Position numbers and translations under genes: made by a program | Notes under the pieces: generated by a model | Told to the model about the DNA's origin: nothing | Seen by the model: the letters and a program-made list of their open reading frames with translations, nothing else | Databases searched by the model: none | Shown: positions 57,897-64,000 of the stretch, one piece after another | Position numbering within the stretch: position 1 is the stretch's first letter | Layout of the letters: each line of letters begins with the position of its first letter | DNA from: CAZYFH01 sp964646815 | GTDB taxonomy: Bacteria; Acidobacteriota; Vicinamibacteria; Vicinamibacterales; UBA8438 | Assembly (NCBI GenBank): GCA_964646815.1 | Contig: CAZYFH010000013.1 | Coordinates: 16,465 to 80,464, forward strand | Direction of reading: 5' to 3' | DNA length: 64,000 nt

Positions 57897-60632
57897 ATGC
57901 TTGGCCCAACAGCTCTCGGCGGCCCCCCTGGCGTCTCTGGGAAATTCCTCCACGTCGGCGCCGCCCGATATCTGATCAAGGGCGTCGCCTACGGCACGTT
58001 CGCGCCCGACGCGGCCGGGTACCAGTTTCCTGCATCGGGGCAGGTTGCGGCCGACTTCGAGTTGATGTCGCAGTTCGGGTTCAACACGGTCCGCACCTAC
58101 ACCGTCCCGGGAAGCGACGTATTGGACGAAGCGGCCCGGCATGAGCTCCGTGTGTTCGCCGGCGTACCGTGGTCACAGCATGTCGCCTTCCTAGACGACC
58201 CGAAGCTTACGCGTGCGATTCGTCACGACGTCGTCCGGCAGGTGCGCGAGCTCGCCCGGCATCCTGCGACGCTGCTCGTGGCGGTTGGGAACGAGATCCC
58301 ACCCGGCGTCGTGAGGTGGCATGGCACGGAGCGGATCGAGCGCTTCTTGCGAGACCTCTACGACGCTGCGAAGTCGGTCGCGCCAGAGGTGTTGCTCACC
58401 TACGTCAACTACCCGCCGACCGAGTACCTCAATCTCCCCTTCTTCGATGTCTGCGCGTTCAACCTCTACCTCCACCGGCAGGCGGGGTTGCGATCGTATC
58501 TGTCACACCTTCAACTCGTCGCCGGCAACCGCCCGTTGCTCCTAACCGAAACGGGCGCGGACAGCGTACGGGAAGGTGAGGAGGGGCAGGCCGACCTCAC
58601 GGCGATGCAAATCCGCACCGCCTTCGAGGAAGGCGCGTGCGGCACGGTTGCCTTCTCCTGGACGGACGATTGGTGGCGCGGCGGTCACGCCATCGACGAT
58701 TGGAAGTTCGGCCTGACGGACGCCGAGCGACGGCCAAAGCTGGCACTGCTCGGTGTGTCGCGCGAGTACGCGGAGGCTGGGTTCCCGGACGATCGCCGGC
58801 GTGGGTGGCCAAAGGTGTCCGTGCTCGTCTGTGCGTACAACGCGGCGGCGACGCTCGACGATTGCCTCGTCTCACTTGCGGAGTTGGACTATCCGGATTA
58901 TGAGGTGGTCGTCGTCAACGACGGATCAAGTGATGGCACCGAAGCGATCGCTCGCCGGCACCCATATGTGACCGTCATCGACACCGCAAACTGCGGTCTC
59001 AGCGCGGCACGAAATACCGCCCTTGAGCATGCGACTGGCTCCATCGTCGCATACACGGATGCCGACGTCCGGGTCGATCCCGAGTGGCTGACCTACCTGA
59101 TCCAGCCATTGCTTCACTCTGACGTGGTGGGCACCGGCGGGCCGAACGTGGTACCGGCAGACGATCCCTGGATGGCCCAGTGCGTTGCGCGGTCGCCGGG
59201 GGCGCCAACCCACGTGTTGCTCGACCATCGGATCGCGGAGCACGTCCCCGGCTGCAACATGGCCTATCGACGTGAGGCGCTGGTGGCGATCGGCGGATTC
59301 GATTCGACGTACCGCACAGCTGGGGACGACGTGGACGTGTGCTGGCGGCTGCAAGCGCGTAGCCAGCGGATCGGGTTCTCGCCGTGCGCGCTTGTTTGGC
59401 ATCACCAACGTCGCACGGTACGGGCCTATTGGCGCCAGCAGGCAGGGTACGGTGAGGCCGAGACGTGGTTGATGGACCACCACCCGGAACGGTTTCTCGA
59501 CGGTCACGCGCGGTGGCGCGGTCGCATCTATAGCCAACTACCGTTCATCAAGTCCATCTCGCGTGTGCGCGTCAACGCCGGCCCGTGGGGCACGGCCTCG
59601 TTTCCGTCGGTGTACTCGACGCATATCCCGTCAATCGCGTCGCTCCCGCATCTCATACAGTGGCAGTTGCTGTCGGTCCTACTCGCCGTCGGTGGAGGCA
59701 TCGGCCTGCTGGCCCAGCGCAACGGTCTGGCGCTGAGCCTGCTCGGCGCGGCCGTCGGCGGTTTCGCAACCACCACCGGCCGGTGTCTGATGTACGGCTG
59801 GCAGACCGACATCCGGGGACTCTCGAACATCGGTCGTCTCCCGCTCGCACCGAGTCGGGTGCTCTACCGGCTTAGCATTGCCGGTCTGCACTTCGTGCAG
59901 CCGCTTGCGAGGGCCTGGGGCCGGTTGCGCGGCAGGCTGTTCCCGCCGCAGACTCGGAGCGCGCGCAAGATAGGCGCGAATGGTACGCGGGCGCCCATCA
60001 GTCGGCCGATCGATGTCCGTCGCGCGCTTTCCCTGCTCCGCGGTGGGCGTCCCCGACTGGATTTCTGGAGCGAGCACTGGGTGGACCGGACCGAGTTCCT
60101 GACCGAGCTCACTAGTCGATTACGGACGAGCGGCGTCGGACGCACGGTCGATGTGCACGACGGATGGCAACACGACCGCGACATCGCCGTGGCGGTCGGT
60201 CGATGGGAGTGGTTCGACCTGCGCACGCTCGTCGAAGAGCATGTCCGCGGCCGGTGTCTCCTACGCGTCGCTGCCCACCGTCGCGTGACTGCCATCGGTC
60301 TCGTAAAGGTCGCCGCGTGGGTCGGCGGGATCGGGTTCACTTTCACGCTGCCCTCGTTGTTGGCGACCAGTCTCGGGGCTGCAATCGGGGCAGCATGGCT
60401 GGCCAGAACGCTCTACCACCTCGGCCGAGTCGACACCGGTGCGCGCGCCGTCGTCGAGGAGATCGCCAAAGAATACGGCTGGATGTCGATGACCCGGCCC
60501 GAAGGGGATCATGCCCGCCGGCCCATCGTCCGGCCCGCAGCCGCGCTGGCGCACCAGGTCACGTCTCGGCGCCAGACGCGGGACACGCCATCGGCCGACG
60601 CCTTGGACCTCCAGCCATCTCAGGATCGCTAG
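57897..60632 (+). CDS. Glycoside-hydrolase-like and family-2 glycosyltransferase fusion
   Basis: The 911-residue protein has three parts. Residues 20-290 form a TIM-barrel like GH2-type hydrolases: 'FGFNTVRTYTVPGSDVLDEA', acid/base Glu133 in 'AVGNEIPPG' and the likely nucleophile Glu218 in 'LTETGAD'. Residues 305-560 are a GT2 glycosyltransferase: 'VSVLVCAYNAAATLDDCLVS', 'VVNDGSSDGTE', the DxD at 388-390 ('YTDADVRVDPEW'), 'GCNMAYRREAL' and 'GDDVDVCWRLQ'. The last 350 residues contain membrane helices and a further domain. A coupled build-and-trim enzyme for a cell-surface polysaccharide is plausible. It precedes rfbC by 26 bases. Confidence 0.85.
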   Translation: MLGPTALGGPPGVSGKFLHVGAARYLIKGVAYGTFAPDAAGYQFPASGQVAADFELMSQFGFNTVRTYTVPGSDVLDEAARHELRVFAGVPWSQHVAFLDDPKLTRAIRHDVVRQVRELARHPATLLVAVGNEIPPGVVRWHGTERIERFLRDLYDAAKSVAPEVLLTYVNYPPTEYLNLPFFDVCAFNLYLHRQAGLRSYLSHLQLVAGNRPLLLTETGADSVREGEEGQADLTAMQIRTAFEEGACGTVAFSWTDDWWRGGHAIDDWKFGLTDAERRPKLALLGVSREYAEAGFPDDRRRGWPKVSVLVCAYNAAATLDDCLVSLAELDYPDYEVVVVNDGSSDGTEAIARRHPYVTVIDTANCGLSAARNTALEHATGSIVAYTDADVRVDPEWLTYLIQPLLHSDVVGTGGPNVVPADDPWMAQCVARSPGAPTHVLLDHRIAEHVPGCNMAYRREALVAIGGFDSTYRTAGDDVDVCWRLQARSQRIGFSPCALVWHHQRRTVRAYWRQQAGYGEAETWLMDHHPERFLDGHARWRGRIYSQLPFIKSISRVRVNAGPWGTASFPSVYSTHIPSIASLPHLIQWQLLSVLLAVGGGIGLLAQRNGLALSLLGAAVGGFATTTGRCLMYGWQTDIRGLSNIGRLPLAPSRVLYRLSIAGLHFVQPLARAWGRLRGRLFPPQTRSARKIGANGTRAPISRPIDVRRALSLLRGGRPRLDFWSEHWVDRTEFLTELTSRLRTSGVGRTVDVHDGWQHDRDIAVAVGRWEWFDLRTLVEEHVRGRCLLRVAAHRRVTAIGLVKVAAWVGGIGFTFTLPSLLATSLGAAIGAAWLARTLYHLGRVDTGARAVVEEIAKEYGWMSMTRPEGDHARRPIVRPAAALAHQVTSRRQTRDTPSADALDLQPSQDR

Positions 60633-60658
60633 GCGATGGAGTCAACGGATCCGACGCG

Positions 60659-61282
60659 ATGACCCATGAGTCGATGGCCACGACCAGCGGGCGCGGGGGG
60701 GACAGCGACACGTCCCCTGCGGCCTTCGCCGTGACGCCGCTGGAGCTGCGGGGTCTCCTTCTCATCCAACTCGCCGTGCATGGCGACCGGCGGGGTTTCT
60801 TCACGGAGCGGTTTCATCTCGGGCGCTTCCGGCAGCACGGGGTGCCGACCGCCTTCGTCCAGGACAACCAGTCACGGTCTGCACCCGGCGTGGTTCGGGG
60901 GCTGCACTACCAACATGCGCCTCCTCAGGGCAAGCTCGTCGGTGCGACCCGAGGTCGCATCTGGGACGTGGCGGTGGACATCCGACCGGGCTCTCCCACC
61001 TACGGCCACCACCGCACGGCGGAGTTGAGCGACATGAATGGACGTCTCCTCTGGATTCCCCCTGGATTCGCGCACGGCTTCTGTGTCCTCGGCGACGAGG
61101 CCGCGGACGTGCTCTACAAGGTCGACGCGCCGTACGACCCTGACGGGGAAGGGGAGATCCGATGGAGCGACGAATCGCTCGCGATCGAGTGGCCGGTGGC
61201 GCACCTGGTCGCGTCCGATCGCGATACGCGGTCGCAGTCCTTCGAGGAGTACACCGCGCATCCCCCGACGTGGACGCGCTAG
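60659..61282 (+). CDS. rfbC: dTDP-4-dehydrorhamnose 3,5-epimerase
   Basis: The 207-residue protein matches RfbC: 'DRRGFFTERFHLGRFRQHGV', 'FVQDNQSRSAPGVVRGLHYQ' with the conserved His83, 'GKLVGATRGRIWDVAVDIRP', 'LWIPPGFAHGFCVLGDEA' and 'LYKVDAPYDPDGEGEI'. It epimerises the sugar ring toward dTDP-L-rhamnose, a building block of surface polysaccharides. The first ATG (60659) is chosen; another 15 bases downstream is possible. It follows the GH-GT2 gene closely, which supports a polysaccharide role for both. Confidence 0.92.
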   Translation: MTHESMATTSGRGGDSDTSPAAFAVTPLELRGLLLIQLAVHGDRRGFFTERFHLGRFRQHGVPTAFVQDNQSRSAPGVVRGLHYQHAPPQGKLVGATRGRIWDVAVDIRPGSPTYGHHRTAELSDMNGRLLWIPPGFAHGFCVLGDEAADVLYKVDAPYDPDGEGEIRWSDESLAIEWPVAHLVASDRDTRSQSFEEYTAHPPTWTR

Positions 61283-61336
61283 CCGAGGAGCTCCGCGAGC
61301 GTCGTCATCGCGAGAGGTCTAGACACTGATTGCGCT

Positions 61337-61801
61337 GTGCCAGAGGACGATGCCTTCATGCGCGAGGCGCTCGCCGAGGCCCACAAGGCCACGCTCAGCG
61401 GCGAGGTGCCAGTGGGTGCGGTGGTCGTGCACGATGGCCAGGTGATCGGGGCCGGCTTCAACCGCCCGATCGGCAACGCCGATCCAACGGCGCACGCCGA
61501 GATCGTCGCGCTCCGGACTGCGGCGCGCACCCGCGCCAACTACCGACTGACCGGCACGACGCTCTACGTGACGGTCGAGCCGTGCCTGATGTGCGCCGGC
61601 GCGCTGATCCACGCACGCATCGCCTCGCTCGTCTTCGGCGCGCGCGAACCGAAGGCTGGTGCGGTGCGGTCCGTGATGCGCGCGCTCGACCATTCCTCTT
61701 GGAACCACCGCGTGACGGTGGTCGAGGGGGTGCTCGAAGACGAGTGCCGGCATCTGATGCAGACGTTTTTCGACGAGCGACGATACGCCGGGGAGCGATG
61801 A
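61337..61801 (+). CDS. tadA: tRNA-specific adenosine deaminase
   Basis: The 154-residue protein has the cytidine-deaminase-like zinc motif: His53 and Glu55 in 'TAHAEIV', and Cys83 and Cys86 in 'EPCLMCAGAL'. These mark TadA, which deaminates the wobble adenosine of tRNA-Arg(ACG). The start is GTG at 61337. The tRNA-Ser gene begins 82 bases after its stop, a common neighbour arrangement. Confidence 0.93.
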   Translation: MPEDDAFMREALAEAHKATLSGEVPVGAVVVHDGQVIGAGFNRPIGNADPTAHAEIVALRTAARTRANYRLTGTTLYVTVEPCLMCAGALIHARIASLVFGAREPKAGAVRSVMRALDHSSWNHRVTVVEGVLEDECRHLMQTFFDERRYAGER

Positions 61802-61883
61802 GCGGCAGGCGCTGGCCGTTCGACGGGCGAACCGGCTAATCTACTTCTAGTGGGGGCCGGGAACGGCCCGACCGCGACCGAAC

Positions 61884-61974
61884 GGAGAGGTACCGAAGTG
61901 GTCGTAACGGGGGCGCCTCGAAAGCGTCTTGTCGGGTAACCGGCACGTGGGTTCGAATCCCACCCTCTCCGCCA
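61884..61974 (+). tRNA. tRNA-Ser(CGA)
   Basis: A complete 91-nucleotide tRNA including encoded CCA. Acceptor stem GGAGAGG/CCTCTCC, D-arm CCG...CGG, anticodon stem GGCGC/GCGTC with the loop CTCGAAA (anticodon CGA at 61919-61921), long serine-type variable arm, and T-arm GTGGG-TTCGAAT-CCCAC. It reads the codon UCG. Confidence 0.95.
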
Positions 61975-62067
61975 CCTTCTCCTGGTAAGTAGTTGAAGAA
62001 ATTAGTTATAGAGCATGCGCCAGATCGTGTCCCTCCTTTAAATCCACATAGTGCATAGGCTTCGACT

Positions 62068-62220
62068 AGCCTGGAGGCTGCGGCGGAAATTGCCGAGGCG
62101 CTCGAGCAGGCCCACGCCCGTCCGATCGCGGTGATCGGACCACCACCTCTGGCCCGTTTACGGACCATCTTTCACGATCTTCGTGCAAACGGTACGTTGG
62201 CATATTTTCCTGGTCTCGAT
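62068..62220 (+). pseudogene. Small kinase-like relic
   Basis: About 50 codons read 'LEAAAEIAEALEQAHARPIA', matching the start of a kinase C-lobe ('EIAEALEQAHA'), but the HRD loop that should follow is missing and the sequence then loses homology. It sits in the gap after the tRNA gene. It is the third kinase trace in the window. Confidence 0.45.
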
Positions 62221-62244
62221 CGCTAGTTTTCGGCACCGCTGTTT

Positions 62245-63786
62245 CTAGTTCGATTTTTCGCGGCCGCGCACGGGTTTAGGTGAAAGCTTGAGGCGCTGAA
62301 TCTTACCCGAGGGCCCTTTCGGCAACTCTTCCAAGAAGTGGAAGAACCGCGGCGACTTGAACGAACCCAGCACGTCGATGCAGAAGTCTCTGAGCGCACC
62401 TTCATCCACGCGGGCACCAGGCGCCGGCACCACACAGGCCTCTATCTCTTCACCGTACTCCGGATCGGGCACACCGATCGCGGCTGCCTCAAGGATTCCG
62501 GGGAAGCGGTACAGGACATCGTCAATCTCCCGCGGTGATATGTTCTCCCCTCCTTTTATGATGAGTTCCTTTATCCTGCCGGTCACGTGCACGAAACCGT
62601 TCGGATCCATTCGCCCCAAATCTCCGGTTCGATACCAACCATCAGCGGTGAAAGCCTCATGGGTTGCATGCTCGTCGTTCAAGTAGGCACGCATGACGTT
62701 TGGGCCACGGACCTCGATTTCCCCTCCCCAACCGGTACCACCCTCCGGTGCGCCAACTTCACTGATCCGTACCTCGTTGCCGCAGGCTCGCCCTGGAGAT
62801 CCGATTCGTTGAGCGGCAGGATCCAGCGGGTTGGACAGGATCTGGGCTGCTGTTTCCGTGACACCCATGGTCTCGACCAACGGAATCCCGAAGCGCTCGA
62901 CAAAAGCTTTGTGCACGGCGGGTGCAAGTGGCGCCGACGCGGAGCGGCCAAAGCGCACGTGCTTAAGCCTGTCATCCGCTACTGAGCGCGGGGCGTCATC
63001 CAGGCCCAAGAGGTAGGAGATCATCGTCGGCACTACACTGAACCAGGTGCACTTTTCCGTCACGATCCATTCCCAAAAGCTGCTCGTGCTGAACCGCGAC
63101 GGCAAGACCACAGAAGATCGGCTCACCAATGGCGCGATGACGGTCACAACCTGGCCATTGATATGACACAGCGGTAGGACACACAGGGCCCGATCATCCC
63201 GGTCGAGGTGGTGCGCCGACACCGTGTTTGCACCCCCTGCCAACAAGCTGGCATGGGTATGGACGACGCCCTTCGGGCGACCCGTGGTGCCGGAAGTGTA
63301 GATGAGCAACGCATCGTCACCCGGACGAGGCTTCTTGGATCCTTCGGTTCGCTCGGCGCCGGGGTTTGGAAGCCCGGTATCTCTGTCCACTTGCTGGAGC
63401 GCCAACTCCCTCCCAGACAGCTTCACGGCGCCCGCTGCCAGATCCGCGTGAGCCTCGTCTGTATAGAGCTGGGTGACACCAGAATGGGCGATCACATAGG
63501 CCAGTGTCTCGAGACCCGCCACCGGGTTGAACGTTGCCGCAACACGTCCGGCATACATGCAGCCCAAGAACAACTCCAGAGCGGTGCGCCCGTTAGCCAT
63601 CAGGATCCCCACCCCGGCGCCACCGGAAATACCGGCGGCCGACAGGCAGACGGACACACGAACTCCGGCCTGACGAAGCTCGGACCAGGTAAGGACGTGA
63701 CGGGATTCCGGAAACACCGCGAACACTCGGTTCGGGTGCTCCACTGCGCCGGCATCAAGCAGAGACCGGATGGTCAGTCCCCTCAT
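62245..63786 (-). CDS. Acyl-CoA ligase (class I adenylate-forming enzyme)
   Basis: The 513-residue protein has the AMP-binding signature 'LIYTSGTTGRPKGVVHTH', 'VETMGVTETAAQILSN', 'GWYRTGDLGRMDPNGFVHVT', 'GRIKELIIKGGENISPREID' and 'LPKGPSGKIQRLKL' with the catalytic Lys. It activates a fatty or aromatic acid with ATP and CoA. ATG at 63786 is chosen because it begins the common start of such enzymes ('LTIRSLLDAGAVEHPNRVF'); an earlier TTG at 63849 would overlap the upstream gene. It lies downstream of the aldehyde dehydrogenase fragment. Confidence 0.88.
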   Translation of the reverse strand: MRGLTIRSLLDAGAVEHPNRVFAVFPESRHVLTWSELRQAGVRVSVCLSAAGISGGAGVGILMANGRTALELFLGCMYAGRVAATFNPVAGLETLAYVIAHSGVTQLYTDEAHADLAAGAVKLSGRELALQQVDRDTGLPNPGAERTEGSKKPRPGDDALLIYTSGTTGRPKGVVHTHASLLAGGANTVSAHHLDRDDRALCVLPLCHINGQVVTVIAPLVSRSSVVLPSRFSTSSFWEWIVTEKCTWFSVVPTMISYLLGLDDAPRSVADDRLKHVRFGRSASAPLAPAVHKAFVERFGIPLVETMGVTETAAQILSNPLDPAAQRIGSPGRACGNEVRISEVGAPEGGTGWGGEIEVRGPNVMRAYLNDEHATHEAFTADGWYRTGDLGRMDPNGFVHVTGRIKELIIKGGENISPREIDDVLYRFPGILEAAAIGVPDPEYGEEIEACVVPAPGARVDEGALRDFCIDVLGSFKSPRFFHFLEELPKGPSGKIQRLKLSPKPVRGREKSN

Positions 63787-63817
63787 GTCCGGTAGCGGGC
63801 CAAAACCGGCGCCAAGG

Positions 63818-64000
63818 CTACTTGCCGTACTTGGACCAGTAGTCGGCAAGAAGTTCCCCTTCTGTGGGCTCCACCGACGGAATCGGTCGCACCACCCGGA
63901 CGATGTTCAAGTAGTGACGATAGTGGACGTTATCGCTGACGCTGTTGCCGCCCCACGTGCCACACCCCATCGACAGCGAAAATGGGAGACCGTTATCAAA
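63818..64000 (-). CDS. Aldehyde dehydrogenase (acylating type), C-terminal end, partial
   Basis: The minus strand runs off the window. The visible 60 residues read 'FDNGLPFSLSMGCGTWGGNS' then 'VSDNVHYRHYLNIVRVVRPI' and 'EGELLADYWSKYGK', like the end of acetylating aldehyde dehydrogenases (AdhE/MhpF-type, 'CGTWGGNSVSDN'). Its stop codon lies 31 bases before the ATG of the acyl-CoA ligase, so they are probably co-transcribed, linking aldehyde, acyl-CoA and free acid. Confidence 0.7.
   Translation of the reverse strand, partial: FDNGLPFSLSMGCGTWGGNSVSDNVHYRHYLNIVRVVRPIPSVEPTEGELLADYWSKYGK

Noticed and set aside
62087..62168. Minus-strand frame reading 'GGIRTHVPVTRQD' across the tRNA-Ser region
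   Set aside because: A common false ORF produced by serine tRNA genes in GC-rich genomes.

Overview
The window is high-GC, gene-dense bacterial DNA. Several features point to an uncultured member of the Acidobacteriota, probably close to the Vicinamibacteria. These are Ser/Thr kinases opening with 'LGPY..' and a GAGGMG loop, a relic of an ADOP-type MacB permease, a DUF5916 outer-membrane protein, a TonB receptor with an N-terminal carboxypeptidase-like domain, several PQQ and flavin dehydrogenases, and many secreted proteins of unknown function. This placement is inferred from protein families only; no rRNA gene is present. One tRNA gene, tRNA-Ser(CGA), lies just after tadA.

Layout. 1-9.3 kb: the end of a penicillin-acylase-like gene, a kinase stub, a minus-strand dehydrogenase group (PQQ stub, GMC oxidoreductase, mmsA), a TPR pseudogene, an SGNH hydrolase, and two overlapping alpha-hydroxy-acid-oxidase genes, the second with a degraded active site. 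9.3-14.2 kb: a decayed zone with fragments of an ABC permease, a hydroxy-acid oxidase, an FAD oxidoreductase, an IS256-type transposase, a frameshifted small ORF, an ATP-grasp-only piece of a PEP-synthase/rifampicin-phosphotransferase-like enzyme, a kinase pseudogene and a frameshifted NTF2-like gene. 14.2-25 kb: a PQQ dehydrogenase operon (DUF2911, PQQ enzyme, NTF2-like), a methyltransferase, an epoxide-hydrolase-like enzyme, a Bax-inhibitor-1 membrane protein and a sulfatase-like lipoprotein. 25-31 kb: a three-gene lipid operon (NAD-binding protein, LPG-synthase-TM-like protein, CDP-alcohol phosphotransferase), then a fused FO synthase (coenzyme F420 precursor) and a deazaflavin-oxidoreductase remnant. 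31-42.7 kb: a DinB-like protein, a TonB receptor, a frameshifted Tat flavoprotein, a luciferase-like monooxygenase, a YjbQ-like fusion, a metallo-beta-lactamase-fold enzyme, a phosphotriesterase-like lipoprotein and a DUF2891 protein. 42.8-57.6 kb: a two-RCK potassium channel, a DUF418 protein, a catabolic cluster (dimethylglycine/sarcosine dehydrogenase, amidohydrolase, amino-acid permease), a DUF5916 protein, a PilZ-like protein and an outer-membrane protein. 57.6-64 kb: a glycoside-hydrolase/glycosyltransferase fusion, rfbC, tadA, tRNA-Ser, and an acyl-CoA ligase next to the end of an aldehyde dehydrogenase.

Two things stand out across the window. More than a dozen genes are truncated, frameshifted or reduced to fragments while their neighbours look intact, suggesting recent genome erosion (or, for single-base homopolymer cases, assembly error). 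Two families of short GC-rich hairpin repeats sit in gaps between genes. The window has no complete insertion sequence, prophage or CRISPR array. The most unusual candidates for new biology are the active/degenerate hydroxy-acid oxidase pair, the YjbQ fusion, the three-gene lipid operon and F420-precursor synthesis in this background. None is proven to be a new system.
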